NCBI GenBank assembly: GCA_902571095.1
Contig: CACGAV010000001.1
Span: 20,620 to 84,619 of the forward strand
DNA length: 64,000 nt
Reading direction: 5' to 3'
Origin: an uncultured Pelagibacteraceae bacterium
GTDB lineage: Bacteria > Pseudomonadota > Alphaproteobacteria > Pelagibacterales > Pelagibacteraceae
The translations under genes and the position numbers were made by a program. How positions within the stretch are numbered: the stretch's first letter is position 1; each line of letters begins with the position of its first letter. Below the pieces are notes generated by a model. That model saw only the letters and a program-made list of their open reading frames with translations, was not told where the DNA came from and ran no database searches. Of this stretch, positions 46,710-55,831 are shown piece by piece.

Positions 46710-47186
46710 TTATTCTTTAGGTCTATTTTGATTCATTTTATTTCGTAAACTTGATAAGAAAGAATTAATAAAACTACCTTTTTTAACGACGTTTTCAGTA
46801 ACCTCTTTAGAAAATTTATGATCCTTCATTTTACTTTTATCATAAAAAATTTTTTCCTTTAAAACTCCATAATCATCAAAATTAACAACTAATACGTTAT
46901 TATTTAGCAACACATTTCTGCCTATTTTATGAAAGCTTCCTTTAGTTTTTGTTCTTTCAATATACAACCATGTATTTTTTTCTGTCATAGATTTCACGTG
47001 CGGTTCTCCAAGAATATCTATGACATCATTTTTATTTGAAATATTAGGCTTTAATAAAGCCTCTCTTTTCTCAAGGAAAATAATTCCGTGACTTTTAACC
47101 ACTTTATTTTTTTGGCAATTTGTTACAAAAAAAGATAATAATATTAAATTTAAAATAACCAAATGTTTACTTTTTATAAAAAACAT
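46710..47186 (-). CDS. bamE: Outer-membrane assembly lipoprotein BamE (SmpA/OmlA)
   Basis: BamE is an outer-membrane lipoprotein of the BAM complex that inserts beta-barrel proteins. A signal peptide ends in the lipobox VTNC with Cys24; the SmpA/OmlA domain follows with HGIIFLEKREALLKPNISNKNDVIDILGEPHVKSMTEKNTWLYIE. The protein is 158 residues with a lysine-rich C-terminal tail. Its start codon lies 24 bases inside the divergent gene at 47163. Confidence 0.88.
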   Translation of the reverse strand: MFFIKSKHLVILNLILLSFFVTNCQKNKVVKSHGIIFLEKREALLKPNISNKNDVIDILGEPHVKSMTEKNTWLYIERTKTKGSFHKIGRNVLLNNNVLVVNFDDYGVLKEKIFYDKSKMKDHKFSKEVTENVVKKGSFINSFLSSLRNKMNQNRPKE

Positions 47187-47666
47187 AACAACAAACTCTA
47201 CAATAATTTGGTAAATTTATCACGTAATAAGTATTTCTATCAGGAAATTAAACTTTTTGATGATTTTGAGACACGTGTAATATTACTGTTTTTTCATTTT
47301 GTGATTATTTTAAAAGTAAAAAAAAATGAGGACTTAAAAAAAAATTTTCAACTTCTTTTTGATAATATATTTCAAAATATCGAGGTTAATATAAGAGAAC
47401 TTGGTTATGGAGACACAAAAGTAAATAAAACCATGAAAGATTTAACAAAAATTTTCTATGATATTCTGACTAGTATGGACAAGAAAGAATTTGCCTCTGA
47501 TAAATATACTGTTGCGATCATAAATAAATACTTTAATAAAAATAAAAAAATTGATATACAAAAAACTAATGATTTAGCCCAATATTTTGCCAAATTTGAA
47601 AATTTTTGTTTTGATTTAGATGTCAATAATGTGTTAAACGGTTCTATTAACTTTAATTATAGGTAA
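47163..47666 (+). CDS. Ubiquinol-cytochrome c chaperone family protein (CBP3-like)
   Basis: The 167-residue protein matches the ubiquinol-cytochrome c chaperone family in [38 protein letters not shown] and [41 protein letters not shown]3 homologues help assemble the cytochrome bc1 complex. Its place beside bamE and before rpmF-plsX is usual in alphaproteobacteria, though yceD (DUF177), which often follows, is absent. The start overlaps bamE head to head. Confidence 0.83.
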   Translation: MFTFYKKHNNKLYNNLVNLSRNKYFYQEIKLFDDFETRVILLFFHFVIILKVKKNEDLKKNFQLLFDNIFQNIEVNIRELGYGDTKVNKTMKDLTKIFYDILTSMDKKEFASDKYTVAIINKYFNKNKKIDIQKTNDLAQYFAKFENFCFDLDVNNVLNGSINFNYR

Positions 47667-47673
47667 CAAATTA

Positions 47674-47847
47674 ATGGCTGTACCAAAAAGAAAAACATCA
47701 AAGTCCAGAAGAAATAAAAGAAGATCTCATCATAGTATAATTGGCGTAAATGTTATTGAGGATAAAAAAAGTGGTGAATATAGATTATCTCACCACGTTG
47801 ATTTAAAAACAGGACTCTATAACGGAAAAAAAATATTAGATAAATAA
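47674..47847 (+). CDS. rpmF: 50S ribosomal protein L32
   Basis: A 57-residue protein starting [20 protein letters not shown], the exact signature of L32, followed by a short tail ([22 protein letters not shown]). L32 sits near the exit-tunnel side of the large subunit. No cysteine zinc site is present. It lies seven bases after the bc1 chaperone gene and 25 before plsX; rpmF-plsX adjacency is widespread in bacteria. Confidence 0.96.
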   Translation: MAVPKRKTSKSRRNKRRSHHSIIGVNVIEDKKSGEYRLSHHVDLKTGLYNGKKILDK

Positions 47848-47872
47848 TCTATATTTGTAGAGCAACTTTTCA

Positions 47873-48919
47873 ATGACTGAAAAAGTTAAAATAGCAATTG
47901 ATCTAATGGGTGGAGACAATTCTCCTGATAAAACCTTAGAAGGTATAGATTTGTTTATTCAACGGAATTTAAATTTAAATGATTACTTTTTTTATTTATA
48001 TGGGGATAAAGATCTAGTATTACAAAAACTTAAGAATTTAAAATTTTTAAAGTCTAATTATGAACTTATAGATACAAAAATTATTGTTTCGAACGAACTT
48101 TCACCAATTGCAGCATTAAAAAAAGGAAAGGGATCGAGTATGTGGGAAAGTATTCAGTCTCAAATATCATTAAATACTGATGTATCATTGTCTGCGGGCA
48201 ACACCGGTGTTTTTTTAGTCATGTCAAAAATGATTTTAAAAATGTTAGAAGGTATAGACAAACCTGCTTTAGCTGGTCTTTGGCCCAGCGATAAAGGAAT
48301 GAGTCTCGTTTTAGATCTTGGTGCAAATATTGAGTGTAGTGAAAAAAATTTTATTGATTTTTCTGAAATGGGATCTGCGTTATATAAATCTTTATATCCA
48401 GACGAAGACATAAAAGTTTCTCTGCTTAATATAGGTTCAGAAGAGTTAAAGGGAACAGAAACTTTAAAAAATGCACATTTAAAATTAAAGAATTTAGAAA
48501 GAACGGGTGATTTTAAATTTATAGGTTATATAGAGGGAAATCAAATAACCAGCGGTGAGTCAAATGTAATAGTAACCGATGGTTTTACCGGAAATGTTGC
48601 TTTAAAAACAGCAGAGGGTGTCGCTAATTTTTTGACTAAAAATTTAAAAAAGTATCTTTCTGAAAATATTTTTTCAAAACTTTCTATAGTCTTTTCCTAT
48701 TTCTCCTTAAAAAAATTTAAAAATAAATTAGATCCAAGAAAATATAATGGAGCAATTTTTTTAGGATTAAAAGGCCCAGTAGTAAAAAGTCATGGTGGTA
48801 TAGATTCTTTGGGTTTCTCTTATTCGGTTGAGCTTTGTTATAAAATAGCAAAAGGCAAATTGATTGATAAAATCAAAGCCAACTTAAGTCACGTAAAAAA
48901 TCTCAATGAAAAGGGATAA
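47873..48919 (+). CDS. plsX: Phosphate acyltransferase PlsX
   Basis: Makes acyl phosphate from acyl-ACP, the substrate of PlsY (17779-18360). Signatures are IAIDLMGGDNSPD at the N-terminus, ELSPIAALKKGKGSSMWES, SAGNTGVFLVMSKMIL, LDLGANIEC, NIGSEELKGTE and VIVTDGFTGNVALKTAEG, and near the end GAIFLGLKGPVVKSHGG. The 348 residues are normal. fabH, which commonly follows plsX, is missing: ihfA starts 14 bases inside the plsX end. Confidence 0.97.
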   Translation: MTEKVKIAIDLMGGDNSPDKTLEGIDLFIQRNLNLNDYFFYLYGDKDLVLQKLKNLKFLKSNYELIDTKIIVSNELSPIAALKKGKGSSMWESIQSQISLNTDVSLSAGNTGVFLVMSKMILKMLEGIDKPALAGLWPSDKGMSLVLDLGANIECSEKNFIDFSEMGSALYKSLYPDEDIKVSLLNIGSEELKGTETLKNAHLKLKNLERTGDFKFIGYIEGNQITSGESNVIVTDGFTGNVALKTAEGVANFLTKNLKKYLSENIFSKLSIVFSYFSLKKFKNKLDPRKYNGAIFLGLKGPVVKSHGGIDSLGFSYSVELCYKIAKGKLIDKIKANLSHVKNLNEKG

Positions 48920-49199
48920 CTTAAATAAATTCAATATTACAAATGAAATTACAGATAATCTTGGTATTCCTCGGGTTTACTCAGAACAAATTATAAATTC
49001 AATATTAAGTCTAATTATTGAGGGTTTAAAAAGAGACCATATCGTAAAAATTAATGGATTTGGAACTTTTAAACTTAGACGAAAAAAATCAAGAATTGGC
49101 AGGAATCCTAAAAATGGAAAAGAATATTTAATAAGTGATAGAAATGTAGTAACTTTTTACCCTTCAAATAAAGTTAAACTATTTATAAATGACAAATAA
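48906..49199 (+). CDS. ihfA: Integration host factor alpha subunit (HU/IHF family)
   Basis: A 97-residue HU/IHF-fold protein with EQIINSILSLIIEGLKRDHIVKINGFGTFKLRRKKSRIGRNPKNGKEYLISDRNVVTFYPSNKVK, including the proline-tipped DNA arm. It bends DNA as a nucleoid protein and regulator. The alpha-chain call rests mainly on its position in plsX-ihfA-merR, the usual arrangement, and the sequence alone would allow another HU-family member. Its end overlaps the merR-like gene. Confidence 0.88.
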   Translation: MKRDNLNKFNITNEITDNLGIPRVYSEQIINSILSLIIEGLKRDHIVKINGFGTFKLRRKKSRIGRNPKNGKEYLISDRNVVTFYPSNKVKLFINDK

Positions 49200-49539
49200 A
49201 ATTTATAAAACTATAGGCGAGGTATCTAAGGAACTATCAATAAATACTCACACATTAAGATTTTGGGAAAAAGAATTTAGACAATTAAAACCAAAATATA
49301 TATCGGGAAAAAGAAGATTCTACTCTGAGAATGATATAAAAATTTTAAAATTAATTTTTGAACTACTCAAAAATCAAGGATACACAATTATAGGCGCAAA
49401 AAAACTACTAAATATGAGTCCAAATAAACTTGACGGTCACTTTAAATCAGGTGTAAAAGATAAAAAATTTAAAAACGTTGTTAAAATAAAAGCTGAAAAA
49501 ATTAAAGAAATACTGAAAAGAATTAAAAAGGATATTTAA
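49189..49539 (+). CDS. MerR-family transcriptional regulator
   Basis: The winged-helix N-terminus reads TIGEVSKELSINTHTLRFWEKEFRQLKPKYISGKRRFYSENDIKILKLIFELLKNQGYTI, typical of MerR proteins; the rest is a short coiled-coil segment without metal-binding cysteines. The 116-residue product is the small MerR protein regularly found after ihfA in alphaproteobacteria; its target and inducer are not known. It overlaps ihfA by 11 bases and rpmG by one. Confidence 0.9.
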   Translation: MTNKIYKTIGEVSKELSINTHTLRFWEKEFRQLKPKYISGKRRFYSENDIKILKLIFELLKNQGYTIIGAKKLLNMSPNKLDGHFKSGVKDKKFKNVVKIKAEKIKEILKRIKKDI

Positions 49540-49730
49540 TGGGTAAAAAAACATCAATTAAAGTAAGACTTGTACCTGAGAATAAAACAGATAGTTCTTT
49601 TTATTACTATGCCAAAAAACCTTCGAAGGGTGAAAAAGCAAAAGTTAAATTAAAAATGAAAAAATACAATCCAGGAACAAAAAAACATGAATTTTTTATA
49701 GAAAAGAAACTTCCTCCACACAGTAAATAA
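49539..49730 (+). CDS. rpmG: 50S ribosomal protein L33
   Basis: The 63-residue protein fits L33: KKTSIKVRLVPENKTDSSFYYYAKKPSKGEKAKVKLKMKKYNPGTKKHEFFIEKKL, with the KxYNPxxKKHxxFxExK pattern. L33 lies by the E site. The form lacks zinc cysteines. It is slightly longer than usual (about 55) because of inserted residues in the middle. It ends one base from the convergent chorismate mutase gene. Confidence 0.93.
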   Translation: MGKKTSIKVRLVPENKTDSSFYYYAKKPSKGEKAKVKLKMKKYNPGTKKHEFFIEKKLPPHSK

Positions 49731-49731
49731 T

Positions 49732-50010
49732 TTATTTTTTCCCAAAGTTCCGATATTCATATTTTATAAAACTTTTTATCATTTGTTTCCAAATATGATT
49801 TGTAACTTCCACATCAATTTTTTTGATTTTAGATTTTTTTTTAATATTATTTAAAATAATTTTTATTCTTTTTTTGTCAACTATTTGATTTTTCTTTTTT
49901 TTATTTGATAAAATTTTATCAACAAGTGAAATTCTTTTTTTTATAATCAAAAGCATCTTGTCATCTAATTTGTCTAATTTTTTTCTAATTTTTCTAATTT
50001 TTTTATTCAT
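49732..50010 (-). CDS. AroQ-type chorismate mutase
   Basis: The 92-residue, all-helical protein shows the AroQ pattern: IRKIRKKLDKLDDKMLLIIKKRISLVDKILSNKKKKNQIVDKKRIKIILNNI, with the first-helix Arg and the KR pair. Chorismate mutase converts chorismate to prephenate for phenylalanine and tyrosine. The very high lysine content weakens motif-based judgement, so this is a probable rather than certain call. It stands alone between rpmG and ctaA. Confidence 0.75.
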   Translation of the reverse strand: MNKKIRKIRKKLDKLDDKMLLIIKKRISLVDKILSNKKKKNQIVDKKRIKIILNNIKKKSKIKKIDVEVTNHIWKQMIKSFIKYEYRNFGKK

Positions 50011-50063
50011 TATAGCGACATAAATGTTATTAAAAATATTAATTATTATTATATAACAGTTTA

Positions 50064-51095
50064 ATGAAAATTATATTAAGAAAAGAATATTCTAAATTTA
50101 TTAATTATTGGCTTATTTGCCTATTGTTTTTTATTGGATTAATAGTAATTGTAGGTGGTCTTACAAGATTAACAGACTCGGGTTTATCCATAACAACTTG
50201 GGATGTAGTTTCAGGTATATTTCCACCAATTACAAATAGTCAATGGATTGATGCATTTAATCTCTATAAAGAAATTCCGCAATTCTATTTATTAAATCAA
50301 TCAATGACAATGGATGAGTTCAAAGTTATTTATTATTGGGAATATATTCATAGAATATTGGGGAGAATTCTTGGACTACTATTTCTAATTCCTTTCTTGT
50401 TTATTTATTTTAAAAAAATATTTAGTAAAGAGTATAATTTAAATTTTTTAAATTTATTTATATTAATTCTAGTTCAAGGAACAGTTGGATGGTATATGGT
50501 TAAAAGTGGTTTAGTAGAAAACACAACTGTGAGTCACTACAGATTAGCATTACATTTAAATTTAGCTTTCATTCTATTTTCAGCGATTTTGTGGTATTTA
50601 TTAAATATCAAATCAAAACAAAATAAAATTTTTTTTGCTTTTAATAGAAAATTTATTGCAACCAAAATATTTATACTTTTAGTTTTTTTACAAATAACTT
50701 TTGGGGCTTTCACATCGGGATTAGATGCGGGAAAAATTTATCAAACATGGCCCCTGATGAACAATTATTTTTTTCCAGACGATTTGAATATTAAAAGTAT
50801 TCTGTTTTCACAATTTTTTAGCGAACCTTCTTTTGTTCAGTTTGTTCATAGAAAATTAGCATATATTATTTTTATTTATGTTTTAGTTATGTCCTTTATT
50901 ATTTTTTATAAAAAAGATAAGCAAATGTACAACTCTACATATTTCCTTTTGTTTATGATTTTTATACAGGTTACACTTGGAATATTCACACTCTTAAGCG
51001 GAGCTTATATTTGGATTGCTTCATTACATCAAATTTCTACAATACTTTTATTAATTTCCTCAATTTACTTTTATTACAACTCACTTAAATCGTAG
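50064..51095 (+). CDS. ctaA: Heme A synthase
   Basis: CtaA (COX15) oxidises heme O to heme A for cytochrome oxidase. The 343-residue membrane protein has about eight hydrophobic segments and histidines in the expected places: EYIHRILGRILGL, SHYRLALHLNLAF, FVHRKLAYIIF and ASLHQISTILL. The opening IVIVGGLTRLTDSGLSITTWDVVSGIFPP is diagnostic. It is divergent from the chorismate mutase gene and upstream of rplM. Confidence 0.96.
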   Translation: MKIILRKEYSKFINYWLICLLFFIGLIVIVGGLTRLTDSGLSITTWDVVSGIFPPITNSQWIDAFNLYKEIPQFYLLNQSMTMDEFKVIYYWEYIHRILGRILGLLFLIPFLFIYFKKIFSKEYNLNFLNLFILILVQGTVGWYMVKSGLVENTTVSHYRLALHLNLAFILFSAILWYLLNIKSKQNKIFFAFNRKFIATKIFILLVFLQITFGAFTSGLDAGKIYQTWPLMNNYFFPDDLNIKSILFSQFFSEPSFVQFVHRKLAYIIFIYVLVMSFIIFYKKDKQMYNSTYFLLFMIFIQVTLGIFTLLSGAYIWIASLHQISTILLLISSIYFYYNSLKS

Positions 51096-51101
51096 TTTGT
51101 A

Positions 51102-51131
51102 TTGACACTTCAAATAATAAATTGTAACTAT
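51102..51131 (+). promoter_or_regulatory. Candidate promoter of the rplM-rpsI operon
   Basis: An exact TTGACA at 51102-51107 lies 35 bases before the rplM start in the 47-base gap after ctaA. With 18 bases of spacing the matching -10 region reads AACTAT, only a moderate fit to TATAAT. The position directly upstream of a ribosomal operon supports it, but the leader would be very short. Confidence 0.4.
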
Positions 51132-51142
51132 GCCGTAATTTT

Positions 51143-51607
51143 ATGACACCTTTTGCTAAGAAAAAAGATCTTAAAAATAAATGGTATATAGTAGATGCCT
51201 CAAACATTGTAGTAGGAAGATTGGCAGCTTACATTTCAAAAGTTTTGAGAGGAAAAAATAAAAGTCAATTTAATCCCAACCAAGACAATGGTGATTTTGT
51301 GATTGTAACCAATATAGAGAAAATTAAATTCACTGGGAAAAAATTTAAAAATAAAATTTATTTTAAACATACTGGTCATCCTGGTGGAATAAAACAAACA
51401 AACCCAACCAAGTTATTTGAAAAAAACAAATCTCAAGATGTACTTAAATTAGCTGTTAAAAGAATGTTACCTGGTGGTCCGTTAGCTAAAAAACAATTAA
51501 GTAAACTTAAAATTTATCATGGAGAAAAACATCCTCACGATACGCAAAATCCAATTAAAATAAATTTTTCAGATTTAAATAAAAAGAATTCTATAAGAAG
51601 CTCATGA
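51143..51607 (+). CDS. rplM: 50S ribosomal protein L13
   Basis: The 154-residue product shows [54 protein letters not shown] and [17 protein letters not shown] plus [29 protein letters not shown], all L13 signatures. L13 is an early assembly protein of the large subunit. It overlaps rpsI by four bases, the universal rplM-rpsI pair. Confidence 0.98.
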   Translation: MTPFAKKKDLKNKWYIVDASNIVVGRLAAYISKVLRGKNKSQFNPNQDNGDFVIVTNIEKIKFTGKKFKNKIYFKHTGHPGGIKQTNPTKLFEKNKSQDVLKLAVKRMLPGGPLAKKQLSKLKIYHGEKHPHDTQNPIKINFSDLNKKNSIRSS

Positions 51608-52035
51608 ACTCAGATAATTTAGAAGCACAAAAAAGTAGATCAGATTTTAAAGAAATTAATTATGCAACAGGCAGGCGTAAAAAATCTATTGCAAGAGTAT
51701 GGGTTAAAAAAGGATCTGGAAAAATTCTGGTAAATGGAAAAGAAATGTTCAAATACTTTAAAAGACCTGTTCATCAAATATCTGTAGTAAGACCTTTACA
51801 AGAAATTAATTCTGAAAAAGAGTTTGATGTAAAATGCACAGTTAAAGGTGGCGGTCTTTCTGGACAAGCAGGAGCAATTATTCACGGTCTTTCAAGGGCT
51901 CTCGTAATAAGGGATTCATCATTTAAAAAGAAGCTTAAAAAAAATAAGTTTACAACCAGAGACTCAAGAAAAGTAGAAAGAAAGAAATACGGGCACAGAA
52001 AAGCACGTAGAAGTTTTCAGTTTTCTAAAAGATAA
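51604..52035 (+). CDS. rpsI: 30S ribosomal protein S9
   Basis: The 143-residue protein reads [34 protein letters not shown] and [19 protein letters not shown], with the basic C-terminus [19 protein letters not shown] whose final Lys-Arg contacts P-site tRNA. A short acidic/basic N-terminal extension of about 20 residues precedes the core, as in other alphaproteobacteria. It follows rplM and precedes argC by 42 bases. Confidence 0.98.
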   Translation: MNSDNLEAQKSRSDFKEINYATGRRKKSIARVWVKKGSGKILVNGKEMFKYFKRPVHQISVVRPLQEINSEKEFDVKCTVKGGGLSGQAGAIIHGLSRALVIRDSSFKKKLKKNKFTTRDSRKVERKKYGHRKARRSFQFSKR

Positions 52036-52077
52036 ATCCTTTATTTTCATTAAATTAAAAACTGATATAAGGAAATT

Positions 52078-53109
52078 ATGTCATTAAAAAAAATTAATAT
52101 TGTAATTGCTGGTGCTACCGGGTTTGTTGGTTTAGATTTAGTTAAAATTCTATCATCTCACCCAAAAGTAAATATCAAGTATCTTTGTGCACAAAAAAAA
52201 TTGGGAAAAAAAATTCAATTTTTTGATAAAAGAATTAAAAAAAAGTTACCGAAAATTTCAAATTTAAGCAAAGTAAAGTGGGATAACATTGATGTACTTT
52301 TTACCTCATTACCTACCGGAGAATCTCAGTTGATAGTTAAAAATTTAATCAAATACAAGAGGTTAAAAATTATAGATTTAGCTGCAGATTTTAGAATATC
52401 GAGTAAAAAAACTTTTAAAAAATATTATTCGAAAAACCATAAAGCACCAGAGCTTTTAAGATCTTCAATTTACTCTATCTCAGAATTTGTGAAAGAAAAA
52501 ATTAAAAATTATAAAATTATTTCATGCCCCGGGTGCTATCCAACGTCAATTCAATTACCTTTAATTCCTCTTTTTAAAAAAAAATTAATTAAAACACAAA
52601 ATATAATTATCGATTCTAAGTCTGGCTATTCTGGAGCAGGCAAAAACTTAAAAAAAAAATTTAAACACAAAAATGTTTATTCCTCAATTCATACTTATGG
52701 TTTATTAAATCACAGACATATTGGTGAAATTGATCAAGAATTTTACAAAGTATTAAAAAAGAAAGTTAATTTTGATTTTACACCACATCTAATACCTACT
52801 TTTAGAGGAATGCTTTCTTCAATATACGTAGAAATTAATAATAAAAAATCTATTAAGTTAATTCACAAAGAATTAATAAATTATCATAAAAAAAATTATT
52901 TTGTTAAGATATTACCTATCAACAAAGAGCTGGGAACAGAAAACGTAATAAATACTAATTTTTGTGAGATTAGTTTGTGTAAATTAAAATACACAAATAA
53001 AATTCTAATAATATCTGCTATAGATAACTTAATTAAAGGCGCAGGAGGCCAAGCTGTTCAAAATATGAATTTACTCTTTGGTCTCAAAGAAAATCTAGGT
53101 TTAAAATGA
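52078..53109 (+). CDS. argC: N-acetyl-gamma-glutamyl-phosphate reductase
   Basis: Reduces N-acetylglutamyl phosphate in arginine synthesis. An NADP-binding start (NIVIAGATGFVGLDLVKIL), the catalytic cysteine in SCPGCYPTSIQLPLIPL, HRHIGEIDQE with the catalytic histidine, and GAGGQAVQNMNLLFG near the end are diagnostic. The 343-residue length is standard, and ATAAGGAAATT gives a fair ribosome binding site. Its stop overlaps the start of the lipoprotein gene. Confidence 0.95.
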   Translation: MSLKKINIVIAGATGFVGLDLVKILSSHPKVNIKYLCAQKKLGKKIQFFDKRIKKKLPKISNLSKVKWDNIDVLFTSLPTGESQLIVKNLIKYKRLKIIDLAADFRISSKKTFKKYYSKNHKAPELLRSSIYSISEFVKEKIKNYKIISCPGCYPTSIQLPLIPLFKKKLIKTQNIIIDSKSGYSGAGKNLKKKFKHKNVYSSIHTYGLLNHRHIGEIDQEFYKVLKKKVNFDFTPHLIPTFRGMLSSIYVEINNKKSIKLIHKELINYHKKNYFVKILPINKELGTENVINTNFCEISLCKLKYTNKILIISAIDNLIKGAGGQAVQNMNLLFGLKENLGLK

Positions 53110-53594
53110 AATATTTTTCATATATCTTCTTATTTTTTTTAATTAGCTGTTCTACACCATTTTCAAAAGTAGAAAGAGTATATATTTGTGGTGACCATGA
53201 ATGTAAAAATGACAAAGAAATAAAAGAATATTTTGCAAACAATATATCAATAGAGGTATTTACAGTTGAAACAAGCAAAAACCAAGATGAGCGATTTGAT
53301 TTAGCAGAGCTTAACATGCTAGAAGATAAACTTAAATCAGATGATAAAATAAAAATTTCTGAAAAAAAACAAAAAATTAAAAAAGATATAAATGAAAGAC
53401 AAAGAATCGCAAAATTAAAAATAAAAAAAATTGAAGAACCACAAAAACTCATTAAGACCGTAAAAACAAAACCACCATCTAAAATAACATTTATTAGAAT
53501 TTGTAAAAATTTAGAGGAATGTGATATAGATAAAATATCTAAAATAATAATGGATATAGGAAAAGAGAAAGATTTTCCTAATATAACAAATTAA
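53106..53594 (+). CDS. Small lipoprotein of unknown function with a duplicated Cys motif
   Basis: I do not recognise a family. A 14-residue hydrophobic signal ends in the lipobox LISC (Cys15), so it is probably a lipid-anchored periplasmic protein. Two similar short segments flank a lysine- and glutamate-rich helical middle: VYICGDHECKNDKEI (Cys28, Cys33) and IRICKNLEECDIDKI (Cys133, Cys139), which could each hold a disulfide. At 162 residues it overlaps argC by four bases and precedes hom by three, so it is co-transcribed with amino acid genes. No function is inferred. Confidence 0.8.
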   Translation: MKYFSYIFLFFLISCSTPFSKVERVYICGDHECKNDKEIKEYFANNISIEVFTVETSKNQDERFDLAELNMLEDKLKSDDKIKISEKKQKIKKDINERQRIAKLKIKKIEEPQKLIKTVKTKPPSKITFIRICKNLEECDIDKISKIIMDIGKEKDFPNITN

Positions 53595-53597
53595 ATT

Positions 53598-54887
53598 ATG
53601 AAAAAAGTAAATATTGCTATTATTGGACTTGGAAATATAGGGTCAAGTTTATTTGCTCACCTTAGAAAAAACAGGGATTTAATAAGAAAACAAACAAATG
53701 TAGATTTAAATGTAAAATATGTTTCTGCAAAGAATAGATTCAAAAAAAGAAAAATTAAAGTATCAAATAAAAAATGGTTAAAAAGCTATAACCTTGCTCC
53801 TTACATTAATGACATTGATATAATCGTAGAATTAATCGGCGGTTCAGAGGGTGCTGCAAAAAAACTTGTATTCAATTCTATAAAAAATAAAAAACACGTT
53901 GTTACTGCAAATAAGGCCCTGATATCTAAGTACGGTGATAAACTCGCTAAACTTGCTGAACAAAATAATGTAAATTTAGAGTTCGAGGCATCTGTTGCAG
54001 GTGGTGTTCCAATTATTAGATCCATAAAAGAGGGATTAATTACAAACAAAATAAGTAAAATTTATGGAATTCTAAATGGTACATCTAATTTCATTCTATC
54101 TCAAATGGCTGACAAAAGAATGGACTTCAATAACGTATTATATGAAGCAAAAAAATTAGGTTACGCAGAGAGCAATCCTATTGCAGATATAAACGGAGAT
54201 GATGCAAAATCCAAAATACAAATTTTATCATCTTTAGCTTTTAACTCTTTAATTAATAGATCCAAAATTAATGTTGAAGGCATTAAAAATATTGATCAGA
54301 TAGATATTCAAAATGCCAAATTACTAGGATATAAAATCAAACATTTGGCTATAGCTGAATTGAAAAAAAATAAATTACTTCAAATGGTTCATCCTTGCAT
54401 GGTAAGTAAAGGGTCTTATATTAGTAATATAAATGGTGTTCTTAATGCTGTCATTATTGAAGGAAATCCAATAGGAAAATTTACAATTCAGGGAGAAGGA
54501 GCTGGACCCGGACCTACAACATCTGCCTTAGTTTCTGATATATGTTCCATTTTAAGGGGAGATATTAATCCACCATTTGCCATACCAAATAAAAATAGAA
54601 AAAAAATTAAGTCTATAGATATATCTAATGAGATCTTTTCTTGTTACATTAGGCTAGACGTGTTTGATAAAACTGGAGTTTTATCATCTATTACAAATAC
54701 TTTATCAAAAAATAAAATTTCTGTTAAGAGACTCATACAAAATCCTTTTAGAAGTAAAAGATTTGCTTCTATAATAATTATTTCTCATAAAATTAAAAAT
54801 TCAAATTTAATAAAAGCTACAAATGAATTGTCTAAAAAAAAATTTGTTATTAATAAACCTAAATTTTTAAGAATTATAAAAACTTGA
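53598..54887 (+). CDS. hom: Homoserine dehydrogenase
   Basis: Reduces aspartate semialdehyde to homoserine for threonine and methionine. The 429 residues comprise an NAD(P) domain (NIAIIGLGNIGSSLFAHL), the catalytic part with TANKALISKYGDKLA, FEASVAGGVPIIRSIKEGL, GILNGTSNFILSQM and YAESNPIADINGDDAKSKIQIL, and a C-terminal ACT domain (SCYIRLDVFDKTGVLSSITNTLSKNKISVKRL) likely for threonine feedback. The series hom-glpX-recJ is usual for the class. Confidence 0.97.
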   Translation: MKKVNIAIIGLGNIGSSLFAHLRKNRDLIRKQTNVDLNVKYVSAKNRFKKRKIKVSNKKWLKSYNLAPYINDIDIIVELIGGSEGAAKKLVFNSIKNKKHVVTANKALISKYGDKLAKLAEQNNVNLEFEASVAGGVPIIRSIKEGLITNKISKIYGILNGTSNFILSQMADKRMDFNNVLYEAKKLGYAESNPIADINGDDAKSKIQILSSLAFNSLINRSKINVEGIKNIDQIDIQNAKLLGYKIKHLAIAELKKNKLLQMVHPCMVSKGSYISNINGVLNAVIIEGNPIGKFTIQGEGAGPGPTTSALVSDICSILRGDINPPFAIPNKNRKKIKSIDISNEIFSCYIRLDVFDKTGVLSSITNTLSKNKISVKRLIQNPFRSKRFASIIIISHKIKNSNLIKATNELSKKKFVINKPKFLRIIKT

Positions 54888-55831
54888 GTACTATAAATCC
54901 AAAATTATTAGATAAATTTATTAGAGTTTCAGAAAGAGCTGCTTATGGCGCTTCAAAGTTTAGGGGGAAAAATGATAAAATTGCTGCTGATAAAGCCGCT
55001 GTTGACGAAATGAGATCTGAATTCAATAAAATTGACATGATAGGAAGAATTGTAATAGGTGAGGGAGAAATGGATGAAGCCCCGATGTTGTTTATTGGAG
55101 AAAAAATTGGAACTAACAAGGGAGAGGAATTGGATATTGCCGTTGATCCGTTAGAAGGTACAAATTTTACAGCAAAGAATTTACCTAACGCCATATCTGT
55201 TCTCGCGGTAACTAAAAAAGGTGGTTTATTTTCAGCTCCTGATACTTATATGGAAAAAATTGCAATAGGAGCAAATTTACCTCAAAATATTGTAAATTTA
55301 GATAATTCAGTTGAAACTAATATAAAAAAATTAGCGGCAGCAAAAAATAAAAAAACAGAACAATTAACAGCGTGTGTTTTAAAAAGACCCAGGCACGATA
55401 AAATTATCAAATCATTAAATTCTTTAAATGTTAAAATAAATTTTATTCAAGATGGAGATGTAACGGGTGTAATATCTGTTGTTGATCAAAATTCTTCTGT
55501 AGATATCTATTTAGGTATAGGTGGGGGTCCCGAAGGTGTTCTAGCTGCCGCCGCTCTTGATTGTTTGGGCGGGCAAATGCAAACTAGATTAGTATTAAAC
55601 AATCAAGATGAAATTAATAGATGTAAAAAACTTGGAATTACCGATCTAAATAAAAAATACAATATCAAAGATATGATCAAGGGCGACGTAATATTTTGCG
55701 CAACTGGAGTTACCGATGGCGATATGCTCAAAGGCATAGTCGACAAAGAAGATTATTTTGAGGCCTCAACTTTCGTTTTGCATAAAAATAAAAAAATTTC
55801 GAAAAAGGTTAATAATAACATAAAAAAATGA
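54884..55831 (+). CDS. glpX: Class II fructose-1,6-bisphosphatase
   Basis: Gluconeogenic phosphatase removing the 1-phosphate. Metal- and substrate-binding parts are AAVDEMR, GRIVIGEGEMDEAPMLFIGEKIG, DIAVDPLEGTNFTAKNLPNAISVLAV and FIQDGDVTGVISVV, with GIGGGPEGVLAAAALDCLGGQMQ. The 315-residue protein is complete. The start is TTG, embedded in the hom stop (CTTGAG), the only start near the conserved N-terminus. Its end overlaps recJ by four bases. Confidence 0.95.
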   Translation: MSTINPKLLDKFIRVSERAAYGASKFRGKNDKIAADKAAVDEMRSEFNKIDMIGRIVIGEGEMDEAPMLFIGEKIGTNKGEELDIAVDPLEGTNFTAKNLPNAISVLAVTKKGGLFSAPDTYMEKIAIGANLPQNIVNLDNSVETNIKKLAAAKNKKTEQLTACVLKRPRHDKIIKSLNSLNVKINFIQDGDVTGVISVVDQNSSVDIYLGIGGGPEGVLAAAALDCLGGQMQTRLVLNNQDEINRCKKLGITDLNKKYNIKDMIKGDVIFCATGVTDGDMLKGIVDKEDYFEASTFVLHKNKKISKKVNNNIKK

